Source of the DNA: Anaspis maculata
Lineage: Eukaryota; Arthropoda; Insecta; Coleoptera; Scraptiidae
Direction of reading: 5' to 3'
NCBI GenBank assembly: GCA_949128115.1
Contig: OX421968.1
Coordinates: 3,286,001 to 3,350,000, forward strand
DNA: 64,000 bases
Shown here: piece by piece, positions 33,689 through 45,196 of the stretch
Numbering within the stretch: the stretch's first letter is position 1
Layout of the letters: each line of letters begins with the position of its first letter
Translations under genes and position numbers: made by a program
Notes under the pieces: generated by a model
Seen by the model: only the letters and a program-made list of their open reading frames with translations
The model's database searches: none
What the model was told of the DNA's origin: nothing

Positions 33689-34632
33689 TTCATAGCTACA
33701 GTAGGTACGTGAAATATCAACAAGTAGGTATTACTATACTATTTTATACCATTTTAACTCATTTTTGAAGGGCTTTCCTGCGATACCAGGGAAGCTAGGT
33801 CATACAAGACCCCCATTAAGGGTGGTTGGGGATTCCAGAGATGGTTATGGTGACCTTAGAGGTGTAGTTAGTTACATGGGTAATTTTCATTTATCATCAA
33901 AAAAGATATTATTCAGATGTAGCTCCATATTGTTCTTTTGATATTCACTTCAAATCTTGAAAGCATCACTTCAAGTGTTGGGGGTGGTGGGTGGTTCATC
34001 TACCCTGACCCAAAAGAGATAATTTTGTTCGATATGGTGATTTCGATAAAAGAAATGAGTTCAGCGTCCTCGAAAACATATAAATTGATACCTTACTCGA
34101 ATAACTTATTCATGCATGATTTTTTGTCATTCATTGGCGGCCATTTTGAAAAAAAGGCTACTATTAGCATTTTTTATGAAATTAGGATTCATCAGTGTAT
34201 TCAGCATGTTCAAATCACTTGAATTAGACATTTTTCATGCCAGTTTGGTCGATATAGTTTTTTCTAAATAAGAGAAATCAACCCCTCTCCCCCCCCCATA
34301 TCTCGGCTCCCCCCGAAGGGATTTTTAAGAACTACGGGTCAAATCGCTTAGAATTCTTCAGAGGTTACGTGTACCAAATCTGTTGCTTGTATCATAAAAT
34401 GCAGTATTCTTCACAAGTTAGCTGCTTACCGCTAGTACTAATTGTCAGGCAGTGGCGCCGAACTCATAAAAAGTTACTATGACGAAAGAATTTTCAGACA
34501 CCCCCCCCCCCTATTGCAACGGTCGGACCGGAGGACCTAAAAGCCCTTCAGTTTATTGTGTTGATTAGCCTAATGTTTCGGTAACCCATCCTGTGAAGGT
34601 GAATGTTAAAAAAACTCCATGTAACATTTCTA

Positions 34633-35345
34633 CAGGGTGATACGTAAAATGCTGCAAAATTGCACAGACTTCATCGTACCTCCATTTGTCAAAAAAATTT
34701 TGTGTATGTATTCTGATACAAAAATCATGAAGTGTGATGTATTATCTCAAAACGGCTTTTGATTTACCCAGATTGGAAGTCTAACATTGAAGATATAAAT
34801 TTTTATGTTGAATGTTACAGATTTGCCTTGTTGGCACGCGAGATTAGGTCACTTTTGATTAGTGGATGTTGACATTGAGCGAGATTGTTCGTACAACAGT
34901 CCAGGACAATTTTATCCTCAACACAATCCGAATATTTGGTGTGGGACCAAGCAGGGGGCATTTTTTCAAGTGGTTGTCACTGCCTGTTCTTCGTACGTTG
35001 AATTTCGTCAGAATTTCATCAGAATTTTAGATGTGATACATGTTCTATTTGCAAGTTTGAGCCCCTGAACATGGTAATGATGTAAAACTCAAGTTTCCGA
35101 GTGAAGTAAAGCCCCCGGACGTTATACTTTTTGGGCTTGTGCTATGCCTGAGTTTCGTAAATCTGCAACATTCAACATAAAAAGTTACATCTTCAATGTT
35201 CGACTTCCAATCTGGGTAATTCCAAAACCGTTTAGAGATAAGACTCCACATTTAATGATTTTTGTATTAGAACAATGAAGAAATATTTTTTTGGAAAATG
35301 GGGGTACGATGAAGTCGTTGCAATTTTGTTTTACGTATCACCCTG
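34633..35345. mobile_element. TA-flanked CAGGGTGATACGT foldback
   Basis: CAGGGTGATACGTAAAA and its inverse are bounded by TA (34631-34632, 35346-35347). Pairing continues through GACTTCATCGTACC and CCAGATTGGAAGTC, then a block from about 34780 that mirrors 35150-35200. The arms are about 200 bp. The loop of about 330 bp has no recognisable gene. Confidence 0.87.
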
Positions 35346-35347
35346 TA

Positions 35348-38300
35348 GAAAATTTACATAAAATTTCTCAACATTCACTATTATAGGGTGGGCTACGGAA
35401 AGATGGAGCTAGTTAACGCAACGAACAAAATGGAAATCGCAATCGGCAATCGGGAGATATTGGACTCCCAAAGTCGAACCATTTTTCCGATACCGACAAC
35501 TTCGTTGTCCAGCAGTTTAGTTGCAATCAACACAATCTTTGGGATGACTGAGAATTTGTTGTAGCTTTGAATTGGTTCTGAAGAAAATGTGATGGGGGTT
35601 TGTTCTTTGAAAAATTCTTGTAGTAAGTTCTGTAGTGTTGTCAAGCCTGCTTCTCCGCCTATGAAAGATTGTGACGTCATCGCGCCCGAGATCGCGCCAA
35701 ATTTGAAATGATCGAAAACTTTCATAATTTTTTTTCAACAAGAAAACTTGCGAAAAAAATCTGTTAACTGTATAGCGTCACTTATCAAGAAGTGAACTTT
35801 AAAAAAAAAATTAAAAAAAATCGGTCACTACCCTATTAGAGCCATTTTTATAGAATTTTGCTAATACCGGCTAGGATTATCATAGATGTATGTGAAGGGT
35901 TTCGCGTGCTCTATATTGGGTACGTACGAAGTGATTGCGTTAACGTATGTATAACTCCATTCCTAATCCATTTACATAGTGTACTATCAAATCGTTATGT
36001 CTGTTCGTATTACGGGTACTCACGCCTAAAAACTATGATTAAGTAATTCTCTATTGGGGAAGTGAGCATTTATCTTTATCTATATGCGTGTTCCTTTAGC
36101 GTGGGGGGGTGACATATCGATCCCATCTGTTGATGATTAGTCGGGTGTCAACACAAACTCCCTATGGCGAGAACACTTACCCTTGTGCATGGATTGCATA
36201 GCTTCTGCTCCTGGCGCTTAATTCTCCTCTTCGCATTAAACGCCAAACATTACTACGGAAAACTCAAAAATGTTCTCCCTTTCTCCATGTGTGTCCCTTT
36301 GCTGAGATTTTTATCAACAGCTACATGTTTGACACATGGGATGGGTGGATCTAATATACGACTTGTAATATTCGTGTATGTGCTTGTTTGGAGGCTCCTC
36401 CGCTGTCTTACGCAGCCTCGTAAATCAAATTCAGTCCCACCTTTTAGCATCCCATTCACTTTTAATTAATTTGCACATCATCCAACCAAGTAGCCCGCCG
36501 CTACGTTCCGTTAATATTTCGAAAATTTATGCAACATCACATCAGTGTATAGTGACATTCGGAGTGTTCAAACTCTCAATTAAATTTTGCCCACACCTCA
36601 ACATTTATTTATATAAAAGCAAACCACCCCATTAATAACCTTTAATTAATTTGGATAGACATTACGTTCACCAGCTCAATTTTGTTCTCGAAATGTTACT
36701 ACGGGTGGTTTATTAGAGGTTTGAGGATAATTTATCGCAATGGTGCTCCTTAGCAGAAGTGGGGCACCATTCAGAATTTCTTTGAAATACTGCGACTTTG
36801 CATTGATGTGGCTTTCCCGTCCGGAGAATGAACTTTAGATCTTCACCTTCGTGGACATTTTCCACAATTTTATATATTTCGTAACACATGTACGTGATTC
36901 TTAAGGAGGTAAGAACCTAGGTACTACGGCATTACCTCTCAAACAGAGCACTAGATTCTATTTGTTGCAAGATACATGGTGGCCCAATGAAAACGAAATA
37001 GACATTTGACCTCTTTTTTTTCGAAATTAGCCCGGACAGGTCAACTTGGTTTTCAAGGGGAATGTTCAAAATCACCTTTTCGTAATCGTTTCATAGATAC
37101 ATAACGCGCAAAGTAATACATAATCAAAAATATAAGTTTTGCAGTTTACGTATCTAGCATGACATTTGTCGAAGTAGTGTCAAAATTTACAAGCAATTCG
37201 AGTTTTCTCTCAATTTAAGCAACAATTACGAAAAACGTTGTTCGACACATAAGCGCTCCGCTTTTTCAGGCCCTCAGCCTCTTTTTGCAGCATTCGGCTA
37301 CGCCTCATGATGGTGAATCTATATATTAAAACCATCCCCACCCTTCCATTTCTTTCTTTCTTTCTTCACAATCCACAATAATGTCCTAGGGAAGTACATG
37401 GGTATTGGCTGGGTAGTTGGGTAGGTATACAAACAAAAATATATAATAGGGGAAAGTTGCTATCTATCGAACTTCAGGTTTTTTCGGACATGTATCACTG
37501 TTTTTCAATCTCACCTGACCATTTATTTTGGATTTCTCACTATGAAAACAACTGTTGCAACAATAAAATCCATAACAACAAGCGAGTCAAAAGTTTAACT
37601 CCGAGACAGAAAAAGTGACTCTTATTGTAATACAAGTGCGAAACAACCCGCCGTTCGAAAAACACCAACCTGCTTCACCTATTATAAAAACAATTGCTAC
37701 TGAAAAAGCGTGGGGCGTAGCCCACGGGTGCACGGGTCCACCTAGTACATTGTAACATTCGCCTTGGTAAATAGTCGCAATACAGTCGAGGAATCTGTCG
37801 GTCTAAATAGCGACCGAAATTAATTCTTGCATGAGTTATGAGTTCCATGTGCAATTAATTTCTTTTAGCAGATATATTGGTGATTCTGGTGCTTTTGTTG
37901 TTCTGTGCTCTTTTGAACTACCTTATATTTCTTGTACGAATGTCGACGGTCCCGTTTAATTTCGTTTCAGAGAGGGTATTTAGGAAAAGGTCATAAGGGG
38001 CATTTTGTAATAATGGCTGCAGTCAAGACATACCCTTTCTAAGTTGTCGCGAGAGCTGATGCCTCCCATTCAACATTTTTAATAATTAAACGCCTAATAG
38101 GTGCGACATTTAATTTTGCGCTTGCCGAGACGAATGTCTTTTTGCGACTGATATTACCATCATTTGACGTTTTAATCTGGCATATTAATTGTGAGCCATG
38201 CTAATTTTTTTATTGCTTTTTATTCTGTGCGAGTAGGCAACAAAGTGAACTTTTCTTCTGCCGTTCAGCTACACTGAGTTTTGGCTTGAAAAAATCCAAA

Positions 38301-39687
38301 TAAACGGCACCAAGGACGAGCGCACTTCCATCCCAACAAGTGGACCAATTTGGAAGGTTTTAACCTTAACTCCCTTGTGTCATTTGAAAATGATAAGCGA
38401 TTGTTTTGTTGAAAAATAGGGGGACTGAAAGACAACGACACTAATTACGCTATAATTGCAACTTGGAAAAACATGATCCGATGAATAAAATAAACTCCCC
38501 CGTCTGGATTTAGCACACCAAATTAGCCGATTGTTGAATTCACAGGACGAACGAGCATTCTCAACGCTGCCGGATGGAATTAAGGCAATATTTGTTTGAG
38601 AGTATATTCAAATGGAGATGGAAGGTTGTGTGTGCGACCCTAAAACGTATACAAAAGTCACCTATCTTTATGAAGTCTATTACTAGCCGCTCTGACCGTA
38701 ATCCGGCTTTCTGTGACTTTGGAGAGATGTTGGCCTAGGCGGATTGTCGGGTATCGAGGGTCATTCCCATTTGGTAAATAGTCTTTTCTAGATTTAACCC
38801 CTATAAATGACATCAGATGGCACAATCAAGTTTCTTCTATCACCGCCCGAGCCGCATCATTTTTTCAGGGACTGGCTCTCTTCGCAAATCAATGATGAGG
38901 ATAGGAATGGGAAATCTTCGTCAAATGGATAAAACGTAGAAAAAAAAAAGGAATTTCTCTGGATCCTTTTTTTTAAACTGAATATGTTATAAGTGGTACG
39001 ATGTGACTGATGTATCATCGGAAGCGAGCAACAAAAACATTCATATTTATTCCAGATCATTTCAGTTCGGTAAACTGAGGACTCCCGTTTGCCCTTCATT
39101 AATACAAATTAGATTGGAATTTAATTACGATTTAACTATTCATAAAACGCTGGTCTGTTTGTTCTTAATTCGATTAAAGCACAAGGGTTCGTGTCCCTGG
39201 ATGCGATGTCGTGAATAACCAAAAGAAAAAAAGGTGGAAAAAAGTGTTTATTCGCTTGTTTTAAACCTCATAAAAAGGGGATGAAATTTTGGTTCTAGTT
39301 GTAAATGCGTATCTCAAGATCCAATTCCAGAAGCCTCGAATTGCATAAAACCTGGGTTTCTCCCATAACATCAAAAGATACGCCAGGACAAACACACAGC
39401 CCCACACACAAGCCACCTTTTCCAAGTTCTTTATTCCAGATCCAATTTTCACTGTTCCCCATTCACCTACTAATTCGGACTTGGTACTATAGCGCATCAA
39501 TCAGAGCCACAAAATACACTTTCCACCGTCGGTCGCACCGCGTATACTCCCTGCTTTCCTGATAGAACTAAGCGCTCCATCATTGATTCGGATTTATGAG
39601 AGAAAATTCTCAATTCTCATCTAAATTCCTTCTTTACAGGCGTGTTTTTTTTTTAATGCGCACGCCTCTCCCCAATTCTCTTTGGTC
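35348..39687. other. 4.3 kb with few repeats and no recognised gene
   Basis: The longest stretch without an obvious mobile element. Open frames (35393-35725, 36164-36469, 39305-39562) contain no domain I recognise and show no exon-like features I can defend. The stretch 38000-38600 is less AT-skewed and free of palindromes. It may be intergenic or intronic single-copy DNA. Confidence 0.5.
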
Positions 39688-39819
39688 CAGGGTGTTGCAT
39701 GAGCAAACCGACATAGCTTAAGGGTAGGTCCAGTTTTTCTAGGGGAACTAGGATCTCGCTTTGAAATTTTTCTATCGCTTTTCGTTTAGATGTTACAGGG
39801 TGAATCATGTATTTTGTCG

Positions 39820-39887
39820 AATTATTGTAGAAAGTTAAAAATGTCTCTTCACATGTGAAGAGACATTTTTAACTTTCTACAATAATT
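39820..39887. repeat. Perfect 68-bp palindrome without a spacer
   Basis: Thirty-four bases on each side of the CACA|TGTG centre pair without a mismatch. It sits inside an extra roughly 122-bp piece flanked by direct copies of TATTTTGTCGAA (about 39810 and 39932) that is absent from the opposite arm of the foldback. Confidence 0.95.
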
Positions 39888-40106
39888 TACAAAGACTTCA
39901 CATACATTATGGAGAACTTCATCAGAAGATATTTTGTCGAAGTTTTTGATGAGCTATATCTTCCGAATGGCTTATTGGATTGGACTGAAATTTGATAGGT
40001 ATGATCTCCTAATGATAGCTAATACATTGCACCATAAAGTTGTTCAGAAGTTTCAGGACCGGACTGATTTTTTTAATTTTCAAAGTTTTTGTTAGAAAAG
40101 TCATCT

Positions 40107-40455
40107 CTCAATTTTTTTTTAAACATTTCGTTCCCTTTGCCGTGGAAACCTTGGGTCCCTGGTGCTTGGATGCAATCAATTTTATCGATTCTTTAGGAAA
40201 CTTATTGCGGACAACCACGAAAGAACCACGATCCAAACTTTACCTAAGACAAAGGATCAGTGTTGCAATCCAACGTGGAAATGCTGCGTCAGTTATGGGA
40301 GTTTTATTAACTCGGGGCAGTCAATGGAGGAGATTTTTTATATTTTATAACTTTTAAATTTTTTTTACAACTTTACATGTTTTTTATAATCACTATACTA
40401 TTATACCTACATTTTTGAGTGGGATGTTTTAATAAATGTTTTCTATTGATAAAAA
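40107..40455 (+). mobile_element. Truncated retroelement inserted in a foldback arm
   Basis: The right arm of the surrounding foldback lacks this block, so it is an insertion after the AAAAGTCAT position. It ends with an AATAAA-type signal near 40430. The 5' part is coding. Its exact right limit is blurred by AT-rich sequence. Confidence 0.75.
40115..40357 (+). pseudogene. Retroelement polymerase C-terminal fragment
   Basis: About 80 codons contain PFAVETLGPW, then RSKLYLRQRISVAIQRGN and AASVMG. AVETLG followed by QR(I/L)S(V/I)AIQRGNA is the C-terminal signature of a family of polymerases in metazoan non-LTR-type elements. I recognise it from protein style only. Catalytic parts are absent. 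The upstream part of the open frame is foldback arm sequence joined by chance. It stops at TAA shortly before the 3' tail. Confidence 0.7.
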
Positions 40456-41943
40456 CCAGTATCAGATTCAGAAACACCAGAAAAAATGCTACAAGGAACA
40501 TCCTTAAATTTCTTCGGCACACCCAAAGTCTTCCCAGAAAAAAATATCTTTTGAGATTTGGGTCGGCTGCGATCTAGTGAAAATCAGTCAAGCACGCATT
40601 CTTTCACGGATCTTTGAGATGTTCATCCTCCAATTTAATGCTGTCACGCTTTTTTTCACTTTCCCACATTAGTATCACTTGGTACGGCAAAAAAGACTAA
40701 AGTCCAGGACCGGAATCAAGTCTAGTGAACATTATTTCTAAAAATCCGATTTTTCAGTATTTAGTTGGAAAATTACAGCACAAAGTTATGGTGAAGTGGC
40801 TGAAAAATGCTCTTTTGTCTGCATTTGGAACTTAAGGTCACTTTAGAAACCAGCTAAACAAATTTCTCATTTGTTGATTTCAAGAATACAAAAAATTATT
40901 TCCGAAACTTTTCGCGAGCAAAATAAAAAGAAGCAAGAATGATAATTATTCAGAAACGTAATTTTAATGTGTAGAAAACGAACAATATCAATGTTTGTAT
41001 GTCATGTTAATGTTAATGGTTATCAAATTTCGGAAATAATTTCTCTCTTGTCTGTATTTGGAACTTTAGGTCACTTTAGAAACCAGCTGAACAAATTTCT
41101 CCTTCTGTTGATTTCAAGAATACAAAAAAAATTTCCCGAATTTCCCTTTTTATTTTGTTCGCGAAAAGTTTCGGGAATAATTATTTGTATTCTTGAAATC
41201 AACAAAAGGAGAAATTTGTTTAGCTGGCTTCTAAAGTGACCTGAGGTTCCAAATGCAGACAAAAGAGCATTTTTCAGCCACTTCACCATAACTTTATGCT
41301 GTAAATTTCCAACTAAATACTGAAAAATCGGATCTTTAGAAATAATGTTCACTAGACTTGACTCCGGTCCTGAACTTTTGTCTTTTTTGCCGTACCAAGT
41401 GATACTAATGTGAAAAAGTGAAAAAACCGTGGCAGCATTAAATTAGAGGATGAACATCTCAAAGATCCGTGGAAGAATGAGTGCTTGACTGATTTTCACT
41501 AGATCGCAGCCGACCCAAATCTCAAAAGATATTTTTTTCTGGGAAGACTTTGGGTGTGCCGGAGAAATTGAAGGATGTTCCTTGTAGCATTTTTTCAGTA
41601 GTTTCTGAATCTGATACTGGTTTTGCAAAAAAACATTGCAAAATATGACTTTTCTAACAAAAACTTTGAAAATAAAAAAAATCAGTCCGGCCCTAAAACT
41701 TCTGAACAACTTTATGGTGCAATGTATTAGCTATCATTAGGAGATCATACCTATCAAATTTCAGTCCAATCCAATAAGCCATTCGGAAGATATAGCTCAT
41801 CAAAAACTTCGACAAAATACATGATTCACCCTGTGACATCAAAACGAAAAGCGATAGAAAAATTTCAAAGCGAGATCCTAGTTCCCCTAGAAAAACTGGA
41901 CCTACCCTTAAGCTATGTCGGTTTCCTCATGCAACACCCTGTA

Positions 41944-42714
41944 TAGCTCCATCAAGGGTTTTCCGGGTTTTCTGTAAATTATAACAAATCCGCCCGAGTG
42001 CATGCGTGCTTGACGAGTGATTCGCGAATGGTGCAAACTTTCAGTGCAATTTCAAGTATCTATACCTATGTGATGTTTTGCGGGGCGAGCATTGAAGATC
42101 TTGTAATTGTGCCTTCCCTGAAGTATCGCATTGTGTAACCACTGCTGTCACTCTCCGAATCAATCAATCGCGCTCGAGATCGACAGCGAGATCAGTCAAT
42201 CCGGACTTTTGTTTCGGCTTTGGCGGCTTAGTATATCACAAGAGCAAGGGTGTGGAAACTTTTTTGGATCGCCCACCCAGCAGCGCTAATTTTTTCATCT
42301 CGAGCCCGTTAGCGGCTGCCTTAAATACCTCCCAGTGTGTGTTTAATGTACCTCAGATGCGTACGACATTTGCATTTTTATCGGGGAAATATGAAAATTT
42401 CGTCCGCTATTGACTGCACTAAAGATTTACCGCCTTCATTATGTGTGTGTACCTAAAGAACTTCCGCTTTTATTGCTTTATATTTTAATATCAGCAGACT
42501 TTACCGTGTGGCATAATATGTGGAAGCGCGGGGACGTACGAAATGAAAACGTCAATAGCGCATCGATCTCGCGAATTTCGTCAAGTATGCTCTAGCAATA
42601 TTCTTTAATCAGAGAAGCTCCAAAAAAAAAAAAAAAGGAAACGAAAATGTATCAATTTCTCTGACAAAAACTTCTATACAACGACGACAATTAATTAGTC
42701 TTCAATTGCTGCTG
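41944..42714. other. Non-coding, unassigned
   Basis: Contains an A15 run at about 42622. No gene was recognised. The composition is more even than in the surrounding repeats, and no inverted repeat was seen. Confidence 0.5.
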
Positions 42715-43085
42715 AGAGGAGCTTGTGGTATGGTGATCAGCGCGTCCGACTGCCAATGCTGAGGGTCGAAGGTTCGATCCTTGATTCATTTAGTCTGAAT
42801 GCTTGCTTGTTAAATGCACCGTGTGTCGCATAGTATGTAAGATGTGGACGATGGTGTCGCCTCCATGCGATGTTGGTGGTCGTTAAAGATCCATACCGTG
42901 TGATGGAACACGCAGGGGTTCGGCAAAAAATTTTGTATAGTGGAGGAAAGCATTCACCAGCGTCGGTGACTGGCCCCACGACGGAAATAGACCGACGCGA
43001 CGTGAGGTAAACAACAAAAAATTGTTGCGGATCTCCCACCGATGAGTCTGCAAGAAGACGGAAGCCAGCAACGAAGAGCCAGATC
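42715..43085 (+). mobile_element. Probable tRNA-derived SINE, about 370 bp
   Basis: The head GGTATGGTGATCAGCGCGT is followed by a perfect B box GGTTCGATCC (42771-42780) at tRNA-like spacing. A GC-rich body follows (CGTTAAAGATCCATACCGTG, GACTGGCCCCACGACGG). No target duplication or tail could be fixed, because the right end abuts the foldback at 43098. It differs from the other two SINE families. A tRNA pseudogene fused to other sequence is the alternative. Confidence 0.6.
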
Positions 43086-43097
43086 AAGTCTGTTGTA

Positions 43098-43994
43098 AAC
43101 TGCGCACAAAATAAAGTGACAATTTTATTTGGGGAGGTTTTTCAAATGTCCATAACTTTTAGAAAAATGATCGGAATCTGAAACAGCTTTCACTATTTTG
43201 AAGATACATTGTTTTTTTTTGTGAACCATACATATCCAAGTCATCCAAGGCAGAGGAAGCCTCATACAGGGTGATACAAAAGGGCGTGCAACGTCCTGCT
43301 CTTTTTACAGGTGAACATGGACAATTGGACATGCAGCATTGTATATTCACATAATGCAGAGTAAGAAGACAACCTGTTAGAGTTACAGATACTACGAGCT
43401 ACAAGATACGACACAGTCAATCCAAGTACCTGTACCGAGTGATAGAACCATTCCTGCCTGCGCCAAGAAAACAAAAACGCAGTCTTTTCCAATCATCCTG
43501 CATGTATCATTTCTTCGCTATTATTGACATTTAAATTAATGGTTTCTGAAGAAAAAACTAATTCCATCTTGAGATGTTTATCGTTGAATTAACAAACTGT
43601 TTCGTACAATTAATACTCTTCTATGAAATAATTGGTATTTTTATACAAGAAAAATCATATCTCCCCAAATACACAACGTAGAATGAAAAACTAAACAGCT
43701 ATGAGTTACAGATACTACAAACTATAAGACACGGTGTCATTGATATATACAGGATGACATGAAAATTTCCGGGGCCAAGATAAAAAGAGCAGAAAGTTGC
43801 ACGCCTTTTAGTATCACCCTGTATGAGATATACGTTTACTTTGAATGGCTTGGATATGTATGGTTCACAAAATAGAAGAATGTGTATCCTCACAACAGTG
43901 CAAGCTGCTTCAGATTCCGATCATTTTTTGAAAAGTTATGGACATTTGAAAAAACCTCCCAAAATAAAATTTCCACTTCATTTTGTGCGCAGTT
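43098..43994. mobile_element. TA-flanked foldback, AACTGCGCAC ends
   Basis: AACTGCGCACAAAAT and its inverse are flanked by TA (43096-43097, 43995-43996). The arms pair for about 270 bp. A TACAGGGTGATAC pair lies about 170 bp inside both ends. The same layout, outer AACTGC and inner CAGGGTG at about 170 bp, is found at 56447-57877, so both are one family. No transposase is present. Confidence 0.87.
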
Positions 43995-44096
43995 TATTTT
44001 TGAATGAGGCAGTTTTTTTTTTTACATTTACAATGCTGCATCAACCATTGAAGGTTATTAGCAGCTCAGTTGAGCTACTGAAGTGTGACGTACGGG

Positions 44097-44910
44097 TTAG
44101 ATGGAGTCAAATATTTGGATTTCTTTCAGGAAAGTTAGAACTTTATCATATTTGTTAGGGTCTGTAAGAGTTGTTGGAGACTCTGCAACACCATATAGTG
44201 ATCTGTGATTATGGTGGTTTGGGCAATGGTAGAGGATATAGTCGATTGACAGATGGATGTCGCAGGTTGGACACTTTGGGCGATCTTGCCTTGACAACAA
44301 AAAAGAGTGGGTAAGTCTGGAGTATCCCAGTCTCAACCTATTGAGTTTAACTTGTTCGTTTCTTTTCTCCGGGCAGGTGAGAACTGTACAGAAAAGTGGT
44401 TTTGTTTCTTGAAGATAGTGGTCTTTTCGGTCCCAACACTGCTGCCAGATACGAGATATACTGACCTTCACATATGTTGAGGTCAGCTGGGGGATTAATT
44501 CGACAAATTGATAGATTGTTCGATGATGTTGCCTTTTTGGCCAGATCGTCAGCTCTTTCATTACCATCTATTCCGATGTGTGATGGTGTATACATAAAAA
44601 CTATTTTGTCAACCCTATCGGACAGTTCGTCTTTTATTGTTTGTACAAGGGGATCACGTGGGTAAAGATGGTTCAAGGCCTTTAGTGAGCTTAGAGAATC
44701 TGAACAAATAATGAAATTTATTTCAGGGTGTGTTCTTGTGTAAATTAACGCTTGAAGTATGGCATAGAGCTCAGCTGTATAGATAGTATTGTAGTTTTGG
44801 AGGCGAAAGGATTGTTCAGATGTTGGGGTGATTAGGGCAGATGCCACTTTATCGTCAATTTTGGAGCCATCGGTGAATGGAGCAGTTGAAAATTCCCTTG
44901 CAAGAAGTCA
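44097..44910 (-). pseudogene. LINE RNase H domain and knuckle, broken
   Basis: The RNase H fold degrades the RNA strand during element replication. All four catalytic acids are visible: Asp in FTDGSKI (codon 44872-44874), Glu in TAELYAIL, Asp in CSDSLSSL and Asp in NERADDLAKKA. About 70 residues later comes CPTC...YILYHC, where the third zinc ligand, normally His, is Tyr (TAT for CAT, plus-strand 44238-44240). Damage: an in-frame TGA at 44908-44910 just upstream, and a frameshift near 44465 that splits RNase H from the C-terminal part. Closest by wording to I/Nimb-type elements. Not functional. Confidence 0.88.
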
Positions 44911-45040
44911 CATGCATCGCTGGTAAGACAATTTACCCCTCTGGTTCTCATACCTCCATAAATATTTATGGGAGACCTCCCCACGGGCACGTTCGCAGCT
45001 AAATACTTCAGATTTCACAATCGTAATACATAATTGGACG
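44097..45040 (-). mobile_element. I-like LINE 3' part, minus strand
   Basis: A 5'-truncated non-LTR retrotransposon retaining the RNase H and C-terminal knuckle region. The upstream junction at about 45040 is an ATT-rich stretch against the GAGCCC array, so it landed beside or within that array. An ORF2 with an RNase H domain after the reverse transcriptase is the mark of the I group of LINEs. Confidence 0.82.
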
Positions 45041-45069
45041 CTAGTTTCAATAATAATGATAATAATGTC

Positions 45070-45196
45070 GTCAATATAATTTAGAGCCCTGCTGAGCCTC
45101 CTTGTATTTTTCCGTAGCTTGCGGAGCTCTACCGGGCCCCGTTGTGCCCTCATAATATATCGTTTGAAGCCCTGATGAACCTGAACCCCCTTATGC
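45070..45196. repeat. GAGCCC array, first segment
   Basis: AGAGCCCTGCTGAGCCTCC, GGAGCTCTACCGGGCCCC and GAAGCCCTGATGA follow the wording of the array at 25670. It is interrupted by the foldback at 45197 and resumes at 46205. Confidence 0.7.

Larger units (their letters stand above)
31342..34440. mobile_element. 3.1-kb TIR element, TAG ends, ATT duplication
   Basis: The ends TAGTACTAGCGGTAAGC and GCTTACCGCTAGTACTA are exact inverses flanked by ATT (31339-31341, 34441-34443). The arms of about 640 bp pair well, including poly-G/poly-C runs (31480 and 34287), GGGTGGTTGGGG-type blocks and a TTTTCGAGG(T/A)CGCTGGAC stretch. The 1.8-kb interior has been colonised by a SINE (32537-32751) and three hairpins. 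No transposase survives. The ends and first 100 bp are related to the foldback at 28103. Confidence 0.87.
39688..41941. mobile_element. 2.25-kb CAGGGTG foldback with arm insertions
   Basis: The ends CAGGGTGTTGCATG(A) and their inverse delimit the largest CAGGGTG-type foldback. TA follows the right end, while the left flank is TC. A second inverted pair, TTACAGGGTGAATCATG and its partner, lies about 105 bp in. The arms pair for about 900 bp each, the inner part being the AATTTCTC, GAAACCAGCT and TTCAAGAATACAAAA blocks. Relative to the right arm, the left arm carries two insertions, a palindromic 122-bp piece and a retroelement fragment. Apart from these the arms are very similar. Confidence 0.87.

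Noticed and set aside
34499..34511. Poly-C run as a functional site
   Set aside because: Homopolymer C and G runs also occur in the neighbouring foldback arms, so it is simple sequence without further context.
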